Assembly (NCBI GenBank): GCA_030549775.1
Contig: CM060177.1
Coordinates: forward strand, 48,200,244-48,264,243
Direction of reading: 5' to 3'
Length of the DNA: 64,000 nt
Source of the DNA: Tamarix chinensis
Lineage: Eukaryota; Streptophyta; Magnoliopsida; Caryophyllales; Tamaricaceae
Shown: positions 1 to 11,563 of the stretch, piece after piece
Layout: each line of letters begins with the position of its first letter
How positions within the stretch are numbered: position 1 is the stretch's first letter
Made by a program: the position numbers and the translations under genes
The notes under the pieces: model-generated
Told to the model about the DNA's origin: nothing
Seen by the model: the letters and a program-made list of their open reading frames with translations, nothing else
Database searches by the model: none

Positions 1-1659
1 TCCAAAACCACGCTCAGGAACCACCCTACTCCGTCCTTTACATTTTCAAGAATTTGGTTACTATGCATTAAATAATAATCACATTCAGCCTGTAACCCAG
101 TTGAATTGTAATGCTAAGGCACCATACTCAATCATTTTCAACATACAGTCCATTACATTTATCCATTTAGGTTTAAAGAAGATATGGTTATAAAAACAGA
201 GGTCAATTGAACAATGCCAACAGTTATAGGTAATGACTTGCAAATATATGAGTATATGTCCACTCACCTTTAAACTTGTGGACCAAGTCAGTGCCATTCA
301 CAACCTGAACTCTTGAATCTGCAGAAGTTATAAGCACTTCCGAAGAACTTCCTGGAGAAAACTGCAAATTGAAGGGGAAACACAGAACGAACCATGAATT
401 TAACTAAGACAAACTATAACCCATTAGATAAAGTGCAATACAAATTTCAAACAAAAAATCCACCTACTTGAAAACCAGTAATCTTCTTAAGATGTGATTT
501 GTTTTTCTTGTTTTACAGGTTGATTTGAGATTTCTGTTGCAGCTTATTTTCTAGAAACATTATGAATTTTTATGAGCGGGCAACATACTTATGGGTAGTG
601 TTAGCAATGGCATGAGAAGAGAAAAGTAGTTGTACCAGAGGTGCTGTATAAACGGCAGCTCCCTTTGTATGAACCAACTAATGCACCCTTCATATGTAAA
701 CAATGACTTGCTCAGGCATAACTTGCACCAAAACATATCTCAGAAAGGCAAGTTGCTTTTCTCCATCAAGAGAAAAGAAAATGAAAATAGGCACACCTGA
801 CCATCGGGAGTATAGCAAGCAGCAATGACCATCTCATGGAGATCATTCCAATCCACTACTTGGTGATCAGGAATGCTCCATATCCGAACCTTAGCATCTA
901 GACATCCACTGATGAAGTATCTATCATCAGCTGGATTAAATTGGATACAAGTAACTGCACACAAGAAATTTACATATCCTTAGACCCCATGTGGCTGTTA
1001 ATTAAGCCAAAAAGGGGTAATATCTCAATTTCTTACTCCAGAACTCTATTCTAATACTGAAAGTAACTCTATTCAGCAGAATGACCGGCCACAAATGACA
1101 AATCAAATTCTATGGCAGGACGAGCAATTAAATGAAAAGAAGAAAATGTGTACAGTTGCCTGCATAGCTGTTCACATGGAGACAGGATATCTAGAAGTAA
1201 TTGTCACAGAAATCTAAAAACACAATGCACAAACAATATGGTGCACCAGACAAAAAATGTCAGCTTAGAATACGTACCATAATCACTGTGTGAGAATGTT
1301 TTCAAACAAGTCTTGCTAGACAAGTTTCAGAGCCGTACTGTTTTGTCCATTAAAGATGAGAGAAAAAGCTGGGACAAAATGTTCCAAGTCAGTCATCTTA
1401 ATATCACCATAGTTTTATAGTAATTAATGATTAGGCCTATAGGACCAAAGCAATTATGACAACAAAATAACCAGATACAATTTTAGAAACACAACTTGAC
1501 AAAGTATGTTTCATCATTGCCAACATAGTCAGCTTCCAGATTATTACCAAGAGAGCTCTCCATTAAGATGAAAAAGGAGCTTGCATACACTGGGAAACCA
1601 TGAAAGACACCATGAACTTCATCGTAGCAATTCAGATGCAATATCTTTAAACAAAAAGT

Positions 1660-1857
1660 TGAAAAGTAGTACCAAGTAAACTTTTAATTTTAAAGTGCCA
1701 TCAAAACTCTATCTGAGGCTTGAAGCAGCATCAAAGACACGAAAGAAATATTACAATAACAGAATTTCGACACACAGTAAAGGCCAAAGGAGTAACGTAA
1801 AAATTTGATGCTATTATATTTAGCAGACATTAATACCATGTCCCAATGTAAAACCAA
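1660..1857. repeat. 198-bp direct repeat, left copy
   Basis: Starts TGAAAAGTAGTACCAAGT and ends CCCAATGTAAAACCAA. A second copy of the same length lies at 4214-4411, differing at only a handful of positions. Both are within the WD40 pseudogene intron and bracket about 2.36 kb holding the Era fragment. The left copy looks like Era intron sequence because it directly continues the Era exon donor. Confidence 0.9.
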
Positions 1858-1863
1858 TCTTAC

Positions 1864-2215
1864 GCTAGCTTTGTGGGTGATGAGATGTTGTTCAATTCTT
1901 AAAGAACCATCCCTTAACTCTTTCCACTCCATCAATCGATGGTTTATTTCATACGGAATTTCCTACAAAATCACACCATGAATTTCAATACGTATATCAA
2001 TCTAATTCGACATTGCATTGTACAAAATCTCTTTCCTTCATTTTATTCTGGGGTTTTGGAGGGCCATTTTAGAACAGAGAACGATTCCATAATAGAAAAG
2101 AGTCTACCTGATGCACATAGTCCAACAACTTCTCCCGCACAACTTCTAATGATATATTTTTCATTACTTCTTCACTCATAGTGAATGGATCTTCATCCCA
2201 AGGTCTTTCAACTAC
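1864..2215 (-). pseudogene. Era-like GTPase gene fragment (two exons)
   Basis: Two exons with canonical borders on the minus strand: 2215-2108 (36 codons) and 1962-1864 (33 codons), phase 0, with a 145-bp intron. The joined product reads through a region typical of the end of the GTPase domain and the start of the KH domain of plant Era/ERG GTPases: RPWDEDPFTMSEEVMKNIS, then LLDYVHQ, EIPYEINHRL, MEWKELRDGSLRIEQHLIT. Era proteins bind GTP and small-subunit rRNA and act in organelle ribosome assembly. The G1-G5 motifs and the rest of the KH domain are absent. The fragment lies inside an intron of the WD40 pseudogene, on the same strand, bordered by the 198-bp repeat at 1660-1857, whose first bases supply the donor site after the second exon. 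No lesion is visible in these 69 codons. It is most likely a captured or duplicated gene piece rather than a working gene. Confidence 0.85.
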
Positions 2216-3811
2216 CTGAAAGATTGTCAAATTAGGTGCAAAACCACTTAATAAAAAAATACCACTATGTACACCACATTGTATCAGAAAGAGCCAACAT
2301 AAGTTTCCACCTAAGAATGTTTAGTTGATATCAGAAGGTTGTTTTGCTGATAAAACGATACAGAAATAAGTTTACATGCTTATCTAAGTAGAGAAAAAAA
2401 ATGAAAACAATTAAATTTACCAGCCATTGCCTGCAGAGGGAACAAGGGAGGGAAATTCCCACAGGTCTCTGATACACCTTTGGTCAGGTGTACATATGTG
2501 AGAAAGGGGTGAGTATTGAATTGCTGGGAAAGGGTACATATTTTGTCATTACTGCAGGGTGTAATTCAGTTAATTAGTAGCAGTTAGTCATTTTCATTAT
2601 TATTAGCTACTGGTTTGTTAATTTTGAATAAATTGTCTGCTAGGGAGAGTCTGTTATTAGATTGGGTGAGTCCCCAAAGTCTGTTATGCTGAGCCGTATG
2701 CCAGGGGGTTGTTACCCACCTAGTGAAGTAGGGGGAGGAGACACAGGCAGGGAATTAAGTGGGAAAATCAGTGTGGAGGTCCCATTTCTTTGAAATCTGG
2801 TCGTATCCATTTTCTCACTATTTCTCAATCAAACAGAACCCTTCTAATCATCTTATTTGCTATTCATTTTCTGAGAAGTTTACTAAAGCAGCTTGGTACC
2901 TATAAGTCTCCTAATGCAATGTGTATAACTGTTCCATCTTATCTTAGGATTTGTAGATGTAGTCTGAATCCACAACTATGGCGCTATTTGACACCACTAG
3001 CTGAAAAGCTAGTTATTAGTTGAAGAAAACTTGTAGCAAACAAGCTAATTGGTTTTCTTAGATATGTGAGACAAGTATTTGGTGACATTAAGGGCCCGTT
3101 CTCTTCATCTGATTTTTGTCGATTTGAGGGGGGGGATTAGGGATAATACAACAAATAACATGAGTTTAAGCAAAGTATACGAAAAAATCCTGAGTTTATG
3201 GAAATTGACAAGACAACTCTGAGTTTTGAAATTTACACATCGACGAGAACGCAAATCGACGGCGGAGTAGACAAAATGCCAAGAATAGGGGTCAAGTAGA
3301 CGAAATTACATAGAATCCACCACGGAGAAGCGAATGACAAGAAACATGAGCGAACAACGGAGGCCAGGCGCAAACGCGAGCACGAAAGCTGGTGTTGGTC
3401 TTGGTCCTCTTGTCTGTTAAGGGCTGCAATGTGCTGCGAATTCAAACGAACGACGAAAGCGAATAGTGGCAACACTTCTTTTCCACGGAACCACGGGGCA
3501 ACGAGAAAATTAATGTTAATAGGTTTAGAAGAAAATGACTGTAGTGGCCTTGTATTTTACACTGTAGGATACAACCAAAATAGGGTAAAAACGAAAGTTT
3601 AGGAAAATAAGTAGAACCAATCCGGTTCTCAGCATAACCGGTCGGTCCAACCATTTTTCCGTCGTTTCACTCGCTTAAGAGTTGGGAGTAGTTTTCCGAC
3701 CGATATGGCACCATTTCACTAGTTCGATCAACCAACCGGTCTAATGTTTAAACTATGGATAAAATAACAAAGAATTAAGGGAAGAACTGAGATGTGACAA
3801 TGGAATAAAAA
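2216..3811. other. no gene recognised
   Basis: No coding frame with recognisable similarity. A stretch near 2500-2760 (poly-TAGT-like text, purine-rich end) resembles LTR or UTR sequence but has no supporting termini. A GGGCCCGTTC start with a G-tract lies at about 3092-3135, as in some plant MITEs, but no matching right end was found. Confidence 0.5.
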
Positions 3812-4214
3812 TAGTAAGGCAAGGATCATAAAACAACAGGAATGAAGAAATGTTTTATATTTTCCTAATTTAAAGTATCATATTTTAAGTAGATATTAAA
3901 TCTCGGTCATCCATCGTATATTTTAACATAGATATCACTTCGTTAATATGTTGAGAGGATGTATAACAAATCTGGTAAGCAATAACTAGGGGACCTTTGT
4001 GTTAGGGAGACTAATGACAAAGAACATACTTCTCACTTAAGAGTTGCTGAGAGAGTACAATAGTAAGGCAAGGATCATAAAACAATAAGGTTGAAGAAAT
4101 GTTTTATTTTGTTCTATTTTAAAAGTGTCATGCTTTGAGTAAAGATTGAATCTTGGTCATCCATCGTGTGTTTTAACTTAGATATCAGTTCACCAATAGG
4201 TTAAGAGGGTGTAT
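3812..4214. repeat. tandem duplication, period about 249 bp
   Basis: The segment beginning AGTAAGGCAAGGATCATAAA occurs at about 3812 and again at about 4061, each followed by about 150 bp of matching sequence (ends near 3965 and 4214) with visible divergence. The right copy abuts the start of the 198-bp repeat. Confidence 0.8.
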
Positions 4215-4411
4215 GAAAAGTAGTACCAAGTCAACTTTTAATTTTAAAGTGCCATCAAAACTCTATCTGAGGCTTGAAGCAGCATCAAAGACACGAAATA
4301 AATATTATAATAACAAAATTTCAACACACAGTAAAGGCCTAAGGACTAACGTAAAAATTTGATGCTATTATATTTAGCAGACATTAATACCATGTCCCAA
4401 TGTAAAACCAA
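4214..4411. repeat. 198-bp direct repeat, right copy
   Basis: Copy of 1660-1857 in the same orientation. The flanks differ on both sides of each copy, so the repeat borders are sharp. No short target duplication was found around the pair. Confidence 0.9.
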
Positions 4412-5149
4412 GCATAACAAAGCATTGTCACAATGTACCATAATACCACACCGAAAAAACAGAAATTGTCGGATCCAATATAGCAACTTACCTGAGACTT
4501 GGACCATGAAAGGTCAAGCACATCATTAAGATGCCCCTGGAATGAACAGAAGGGTTCTCAGACAGCCCAAAGCAAGTATCTAGCATCACAATATGGTCCA
4601 AACTCACTGATTTCCTGCTGATAGATACCCTCCCCCGTCTCTTTCTGTCCAAAGGATTATCTCGACTAGGAGAAACTGATGTAGGTTCTGGTGAAGCATT
4701 TGTCAGGAATACAAAGCTCAAGCCCACATCATCTGATCTGTCAATCAAAAGGTCGCCCTTTGACAAATTGATACTTCTAACATGAAATTATATACATTTT
4801 AAAGCATAATATAAATTCAATTTATCTAAAATAGCTTAATCGGATAAAACCGACAAATCCGGATATAGCCGGGTCACAAATCCAATTTTCAGAAACCAAC
4901 CATAACCAATACAATTAACTATCCCAAATCACTCATACAACACATATATATATATATATAATTAAACAACTAAATTATCTTATCATAAGCTAAATCATTT
5001 AAAATTAATCAAAATAGAAGTTAGGGTTTAAGTATTTATACCAAGCGAATTGCTGTGAAATTGGAGGGAGTGAGGGGTGCTGGAGCGTCACCGATGGTCA
5101 AGGAACACTCGCCGGTGACGAGCGGTGCTAGAGGCGGACGGGTTAGGGA

Positions 5150-5345
5150 TGTAAACGGGGCGGATAATACCCGATACCCGACGGATTTTACCCGACGGAT
5201 ATGGATATGGATAATAATAAACGGATATGGATACGGATATGGGTAACGGTTAAAAATACCCGACGGGTTCGGGTACGGATACGGGTACAGGGTATCCATA
5301 TCCGTATCCGTACCCATATCCGTACCCATATCCGTATCCGTTTAC
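5150..5345. repeat. hAT left subterminal repeats
   Basis: Dense head-to-head copies of GGATATGG, ACGGATATG, CCGTACCCATATCCG and ACCCGACGG-like words follow the left terminus. Such subterminal motifs are binding sites for hAT transposase in known elements. Confidence 0.85.
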
Positions 5346-6375
5346 CCGTTATATATTTACTATTTTACCCTCAACTTTTTATATAAAAATAAGTTATACC
5401 TATGAATTAAATTGTCATTTTACCTTTAACCCTACTTAAAATTAAACACTTTTTCAATACCCATTACAATTTAGTAAAATTTTTAGTGTTTGAAACCTGC
5501 CTTCAGACTTCCAAAATAAACTCTCGACAGTGAACAGTGTCGACACTCGACACTCACTGTCTCACACTCTCACTCGGCTCTCACTCTCAGCGACTCAGGC
5601 ACTCTGCACTCACCCTCTCACTCTCGATCTCGAAGACACGACGACGAACGCCGAACGGTGGAATCTCTTACTCTCCTCGTCTCTACTTTCGAGTTTCGTC
5701 GAGTCGAAACTGTTTCGATCTGTTCATTTCTGATTTCTTCTGTTACAGGGCACAGACGCACATCCACAGCACGCTAGCACAGACACATCCCGACAGCGCC
5801 CGCCCGCCCGCACCGCCGTGAGCGGTGAGCCCTTCGTCGCCGTCAACATTTAGCAATCGTCGGCCACCGTCTGTTTCTACTCTCCAGTTTGCCAAAAAAA
5901 TTAATTGGTAACCCTATAACAAAATGTTGTTTTTTGTTCACTTAGACCCATAGATTTGTTCCTGAAAATAGTCGATTGGTGATACTAACTAGTCAATTGG
6001 TGCTCTAGCGTTATTTTTGTTCATACCTAGTAAGATGATAGCCTCCGACTTGCTCGAGGGTCCAGGGACTGATGAACTAGTCCCATTGTATAATCTCTGG
6101 TTTGATTGTCAATTATTATTATTTTCTTGGGCCTTTTGTGTTAATACCTCCATGTAATTACGTTTAAGATGAAACACCGACTTGTTTCCAATTACATTAT
6201 AGTGAGGTCACAAAAGATCATGGATAACAAGATCAATATCATTGACTAGATAACCAATCAAAGATAGCTCTTTAGAAATTGAATGGCAGAATGGGTGTTC
6301 TAAAGATAAGCAGTAACAGATGCATAACCTTTAGTGATTGAGTTCAACTATTCCTTTAAATACATGATACAAGAA

Positions 6376-6893
6376 CTAGAATGGGTAGCAAAGGCATGTT
6401 CCAGTGACAACCACGCATGATGAGAGGTGGGAGTAGAAGACATGAACTGCATTAGCTTTAGCATCAAAGGATCCTAAAAGAGTAATGTAGATGTATTTGT
6501 CTTGGCAAACCAAAAAACTAAAATCTGAATTAGGAGACTCTCTAGATTTAGTATAGATTGTTTGGGGGGACAAGGAGAATGACTGGTGACATATCCATCA
6601 AGATTATGTGCAACAAGTAGAGAATGAATGTGAAGGTACCAAGCTGGATAATTTGAGGAATTAAACTTGATGGGAAGAGGCAATAAATCTGATACCATAT
6701 AAAAAATAAGCTACAAGTTTATTAAACTGCCTACATACATTAATGAGTATACATGAGTAATTATTTATAGAGAGTTTAGTTAACTAATTACCTGTAAATA
6801 TGGTGTGTTATTGTTTCTCCTATTTACATGGAGAGATTATAACTAATTTTTTAATTTAAAATAAGCTATTGACTAAGTGCTCCTATACTAACA
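6376..6893 (-). mobile_element. Ty1/copia fragment: LTR, PBS and gag start
   Basis: Read on the minus strand, a short LTR-like stretch begins TGTTAGTATAGG at 6893 and ends near 6700. It is followed at once by TGGTATCAGA (6698-6689), the usual initiator-Met tRNA primer-binding site of copia elements. A gag-like frame follows with LPIKFNSSNYPAWYLHIHSL and a W-x-x-QD-type stretch, as in plant copia gag amino termini; frames break near 6500. No second LTR was identified. The fragment lies within the hAT element, so it either inserted there or was acquired by it. Confidence 0.65.
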
Positions 6894-7191
6894 TCATAGA
6901 TCGCCATCATTTGTTCATTAACAAAACCTAGCTGCCACACGAATACATATGGTCTCATTAAAATAAATCATTGTCGTTGCATTATAGTCGTGCACCTTGT
7001 AGTGATTTAGTCCTCTTTTTTACCTTATGCAAAGCTAAGCTCACCTTCTTAAAAAAGGATGGGAAGTGCACTATATATTAGATAATGAATTATTCCCTAT
7101 AATGCTGTTTATAATCATCAATTTTAAAATATATACTGATTATGTTGATATGTATTTTGTTTTTATAGTGTTTTTGGGATAATCAAATCAT

Positions 7192-9561
7192 TTGATGGCA
7201 TCGAGTAGCCAACCCAACACCGATTCACAAAGTCTACCACCACGCTCTTCCGCTATAGCTAGCAACCCTATACCTAGTGAACCATCATGCAATGAGGAGG
7301 TAGAAGGAGTACCTGAACTTGGTTTAGTGAGAAAAAGAAAAAAACTTCACTTGTTTGGGAGCATTTTAATGCGGCGGAGGTTAAAGGTGTGAAAAAGGCA
7401 ATATGTAAAGTTGTAATAAAAGTTTAAGTGGTGATCCAAAAAATGGAACTTCCCATTTACGTGAACACATGAAGAAATGTATAGGCTATAAGTCTATACA
7501 AGGAGTGGGCCAAAGCAAGTTGAACTTTGATCAGAAGGGGGATAGAAAGGAAAGCTTATGTTTGTGGAATTTAATCAAGAAGTTGTAAGGCGTGAGTTGT
7601 GTAGCATGGTTGTTATGCATGAGTATCCACTTACTATGGTAGAACATGAAGGTTAGAAGATATTCAGCGCTCTTCAACCATCCTTTAAAATGATTTCAAG
7701 GAATACTCTACGAAGTGATATATTCAAGATGTTTGATTATGAAAAAGAAAAACAATGTCTTTGTGATTGTAGTAACAAGAGTCGAGTTGCAATCACAACA
7801 GATATGTGGACATCTCAGAATCAAAGAAGGGTTTCATGGCCATTACTGCTCATTGGATTGATAGCCTTTGGACATTGCAAAGTCGAATACTGAGGTATTC
7901 TTAATCCATATTCATATATAGTCTTAATCTCTTAATATTATGTCATTATATTTTGTTCTTTACTTATTTGTTGTGTTATTCTTTTGTTAAAGGTTTATCT
8001 ATGTTCCAAGTCCACATACATCTGAGGTTTTATGTGATGTTTTGATGAATTCTTTGTTGGAATGGAATGTTGATACGAAACTTACGACATTGACTGTTGA
8101 TAATTGTACGACCAATGATGCTTTGTTGGAGATTTGAAAGATAAAATAGAATTGAAGTATTTTTTTGGCACATGGGAAGTATTTTCATATGCGTTGTGCT
8201 GCTCATATATAAATTTGATTGTTAGAGATGGTATGGAGATTATTCAGCAAGCCATTGAGAATGTACGTGAGAGTGTGGTGTATTGGAAAGCCACACCGAA
8301 AGGTTGGAAAAATTTATAGAGGTTTGTCGACAAAAAGAAATTCCATATAGTAGAGCTTTGGTACATGATTGTAGGACAAGATGGAATTCTACATTTTTAA
8401 TGCTTGATGTTGCTTTGGTGTATGAAGAAGTGTTTCTTCGTTTGGCACGTTTGGATTCTGCTTATAAATGTTGTCCTACTATTGTTGAATGGGATTTGGC
8501 TCGTTCAATTTGTGAGAGATTAGCGTTGTTTTATGATATAACTTTGATGTTTTCTGGAAGTCAATATCCTACTGCCAATTTATACTTTCCTAAGGTTTGT
8601 GAGGTTAAAATGGCGTTGATAGAATGGTCTGTTGATGGAGATGAAGTGATTAGTGGCATGGCAACTAAAATGCTAGAAAAGTTTGATAAATATTGGATTG
8701 GTGTAGTGTGATTCATGGAATGATGGCTGTGGCCACTATTTTAGATCCAAGGTATAAAATGGCATTGGTACAATGTTATTTTTCTATCATTTATGGGAGC
8801 TCATGTGGTGAAGAGATAGAAAATATTCGTAAAACGTGTTATGAATTGTTTTATGAGTATGAGGAGAAGTTTAAGCATATGGAGAGAAGTGGATCAACTT
8901 CTACTATTAGTTGCCAAAGTAGTGGTTCAAATGTTAGTAATGCGAGCGTTGGTTCTAGAGTCTCTCTTAAGGTCCATTATAACCAATGGTTGGCGATTCA
9001 AGGCATGTCTAGTGCATCACAGAAGACAGAGTTAGATTATTTTTTGGAGGAACCGGTTATGCCACAGATGGATGAGTTTGATGTTTTATCATGGTGGAAG
9101 ACAAATACCAAGTATCCTATTCTGCAAAGGATGGCTAGGGACATACTTGCTATTCCAGTTTCTACAGTTGCTTCTGAGTCTGCGTTTAGCACAAGTGGGA
9201 GATTTGTAAGTCCTCATCGCAACCGTTTACATCCGAAGACTTTAGAAGCATTAATGTGTTGTAGAGATTGGCTTTGGGCGACTATACGGGATGATGGTAA
9301 TATTTATTTTATACTTTTGATGTTTAAATAATTATGATATATCTATTGTTATATTTATTTAATTCTAATTCATTTTCTTTTGTTTTGTTAGATAATGAAT
9401 TTACTGCGAGCTCGGATTATCGTAGGTCTACCTTGCACAATGAGGAATCTGATTCTGATCATAGCGAATGTGAGGTAAATATTATTAGTGATAGAAATAT
9501 TTGTTCGTATTTAATTATTTTAGATATTAATGTATTTTTTTTATGGCAGATGAATGCATAA
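7192..9561 (+). pseudogene. hAT transposase (BED zinc finger, hAT dimerisation domain), decayed
   Basis: The order of recognisable parts is as follows. A start region (ATG 7192 or 7195) is followed by a BED-type zinc finger split by frameshifts near 7343 and 7408 (VWEHFNAAEVKG, then CNKSLSG, GTSHLREHMKKC). Next comes a block with ITTDMWTSQNQRR (near 7796) and then VDNCTTND (near 8096), parts of the RNase-H-like catalytic fold. The conserved DCRTRWNSTFLML lies near 8366 and ATILDPRYKM near 8733. The hAT carboxy-terminal dimerisation domain lies about 9055-9245 with DVLSWWKTN and TVASESAFSTSGRFVSPHRN. An in-frame stop after LLEI, other frameshifts, and an insertion of about 10 bases near 8700 (ATTGG repeated) break the frame. 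Small 3' exons at about 9391-9474 and 9550-9561 may end the gene. It moves DNA by cut-and-paste; this copy cannot encode a full enzyme. Confidence 0.93.
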
Positions 9562-10142
9562 GATATGTAGGTTGGAGATGGAGAAGCTAATTATTGATTT
9601 TTAGCATGGTAAAAATATTCTTTGTAGAATTTATTTTTAAATCTTAGAAATATTTATTCATTATACTAAACTCGTTATTCATATATATGATAATCATGGA
9701 TATTTTAGGACCTCGTGGGAAGAAACATTTTGCTTTGAATGTTATTGTCGAAGACTTGAAGTACGTTGAACTCGTGATGATCAAGTTGACAAGTTCTTCA
9801 TTTTATGTTTGGACAAATTGATCAACTATGGTGTTGTTTTAATTGTTTTGTAATTTGTAAACTATCAAAAATTGTAATCTTGCAACTATTCTGGACTAGT
9901 TGTATTGTTATTGTTTGTTTGGTAGTTTGGTTAAAACTTGCTATTGGTAACCAAACTTGTAGGTTGAAGACTATGACTTTATCATTGTTAGAGTGGAGCA
10001 TGATTGCCATGGCAGGTTGTGTTACTTGTGTGCCATGGCCATGACAGGTTGTTTGGTATTAAGACAGGTTGAAGACTTTATTATTATTTTTTGGTATTAT
10101 AACAGGTTTTTTTTTTGAGTTTATTGTGAAAGAATCAATTTA

Positions 10143-10420
10143 ACGGGTAAACGGGTAACGGGTAACGGGTTTACCCATCGGGTAACGGATTTACCCATCG
10201 GGTATAACGGGTTTACCCGTTGGATAACCGATTATTTGTTCGTTATTTATAATGTATCGGGTAAACGGGTTATCCATCGGGTAACGGATATCCGTCGGGT
10301 ACGGATATGGATATGTTAGTGGATATCCGTTCGGGTATGGGTACGGATTCGGGTACAGATTTTTTATTCGGGTTCGGGTACGGGTATGGTATACCCGCCC
10401 CGAACCCGCCCCGTTTACAT
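10143..10420. repeat. hAT right subterminal repeats
   Basis: Repeated GGGTAACGGG, GGGTTTACCCAT and GGATATCCGT words run up to the right terminus, related to those on the left and in mirrored order. Confidence 0.85.
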
Positions 10421-10847
10421 CCCTAGGACGGGTGGTGGCACCACACAGCTGTCCTCGTGCGTTGCTGACGGCTGCTGCTGCTGCTGCTGCAATGGAAGAC
10501 GACGACGACGAGCTAGAGCAGGTGTGGTGGTGTGCTCGAGCGGGGGTGGCTGGTGTGGTGGTGCGACCTGGGTTGAAGATGCAGAGCAGGAGGAGGCCAT
10601 GGTCGAGGGTCGAGGGTCGGGGCACAGAGGACAGGGCTCGCGAAAATTAAAATGGTATAAGGGGCGGGGTAGTCTTTGCTTTGAGCGAATTCCCCTTGAC
10701 GAATTCTTTGGATTCAATACTCCCCGCTCGCGGGAGCTAATTTTTTTTTTAAGTTTAAGGAATTGAGGGATTTAAGTATTTTTTTATTGTATTTTATTTT
10801 TTTAGATTTTAGAGATTTGAAAAAAATTTATTATAAAATATATATAT

Positions 10848-10863
10848 GTGTGTGTGTGTGTGT
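10848..10863. repeat. (TG)n microsatellite
   Basis: About eight TG dinucleotides following a TA-rich run; no gene context. Confidence 0.9.
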
Positions 10864-10869
10864 GGAATT

Positions 10870-11027
10870 TAAACATTTTTAGCGACTAATAAATTAATAA
10901 TTAATGATAAAAAATTATATTAGTCGCAATAGATATACTAATAACGACGACTTTTAATAGTGATCGTTAATAATATATCAATAACGATAAAAAAAATTGG
11001 TCATTAATGCACCAGTTTATTGTAGTG
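10870..11027. mobile_element. CACTA transposon right end
   Basis: Ends TTATTGTAGTG at 11027 (reverse complement CACTACAATAA). The body holds inverted short words such as TAGTCGC, TAACGA and CGTTAATA, as in CACTA subterminal regions. A matching CACTA left end was not found nearby, so the element seems truncated. Confidence 0.65.
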
Positions 11028-11234
11028 TAAAATAAATAAATTCAAATAAGGAAATATTTGTTACAAATAAATCGTTAAAATGATTTTACTACTTTAAAGA
11101 GATTTTATAATAAAAAATAATTTATTTTTGCTAATAAAATAAAAATCCATAATAAAGTCGTAATCACACAACGAAGTTATAATTGGAAACAAATTTAAAA
11201 TATTAAAATATCAAAATAATAATTAAAAAAAATT

Positions 11235-11504
11235 GAAAAACATTTGTCTTCCTTATATACTAATACCAACAGATATATGAGTGTGTATTAGTTTTGTTGG
11301 TACAATGTTACTAATACCCACAGATATAAAAGTAGGCAAAAGATCTGTTGGCATAACATACTATTACCAACAGATAAAAATTTTCTGTAGGGAAAACTTT
11401 CTTCATTGCCAACAAAAAATTATCTGTTGGTATTAGTAACTTTTGCCAACAGAAAAAAATCTGTGACTAAATTTCTGTTGGCACAAGTCATAAATTTTGT
11501 AGTG
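11235..11504. mobile_element. second CACTA right end with CCAACAGA subterminal repeats
   Basis: The words CCAACAGAT and ATCTGTTGG alternate about eight times in both orientations and run up to TTTTGTAGTG at 11504. This is the typical subterminal repeat pattern of a CACTA element. No left terminus was found. The neighbouring TNP2 piece could belong to the same or another element. Confidence 0.7.
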
Positions 11505-11563
11505 GTTAAAAAGTTTTAATTTAAACAAAAAAATTATTATTTTTATTGATTCATTGATATCAT

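Larger units (their letters stand above)
268..4737 (-). pseudogene. WD40-repeat protein pseudogene, 3' exons
   Basis: Six exons read on the minus strand, each with AG/GT borders: 4737-4492, 1368-1278, 954-797, 687-636, 550-468 and 361-268. Together they give a plant WD40 propeller protein of the WDR44/YMR102C-like type. Recognisable stretches are GHLNDVLDLSWSKSQ in the first exon, MDKTVRL followed by a repeat end in the second, [17 protein letters not shown] and [20 protein letters not shown] in the third, and SSSEVLITSADSRVQVV in the sixth. Splice phases agree between neighbours. Lesions: a one-base deletion frameshift just before GHLND (near 4540), TGA in place of the Trp codon of repeat VRLW (near 1322), and TAA in place of a Gln codon in the lysine-rich exon (near 512). 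The amino-terminal exons are not seen upstream, and the gene runs off the left edge. The intron between 4492 and 1368 is swollen by an Era-like gene fragment and repeats. Family members are cytoplasmic scaffolds of poorly known role; this copy is probably dead. Confidence 0.85.
5144..10425 (+). mobile_element. complete hAT-family DNA transposon
   Basis: The termini are TAGGGATGTAAACGGGGCGG at the left and its exact reverse complement at the right, a 20-bp perfect inverted repeat. The 8-bp duplication GGACGGGT lies at 5136-5143 and again at 10426-10433, which is the hAT hallmark. Inside are a decayed hAT transposase (7192-9561) on the plus strand and subterminal arrays of short CGGATA/TACCCG-type motifs on both sides. 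The 5.28-kb length includes a copia fragment (about 6376-6893). The exact duplication suggests a fairly recent insertion, yet the transposase is frameshifted, so mobilisation may have been in trans. Confidence 0.97.
5038..10625 (-). other. open reading frame interrupted by the hAT insertion
   Basis: If the hAT element and one copy of its 8-bp duplication are removed, minus-strand bases 10625-10426 join 5143-5038 in one open frame of about 100 codons. It has a Met start near 10625, a serine run and an alanine run encoded by short triplet repeats, and ends in RLV-stop at about 5038. The same flank also shows an alternative frame with a glutamine run. The composition (GC-rich, triplet runs) looks like a host 5' exon or 5'-flank. 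No family was recognised, and it may not be coding. A TATAAATA word lies just beyond the stop on the same strand (near 5035), which could instead mark a core promoter. Confidence 0.4.

Noticed and set aside
3092..3135. MITE start GGGCCCGTTC
   Set aside because: No matching inverted end or target duplication within several kilobases.
7192..9561. Domesticated hAT-derived host gene
   Set aside because: Multiple frameshifts and stops, and the gene lies between intact transposon termini with a target duplication.
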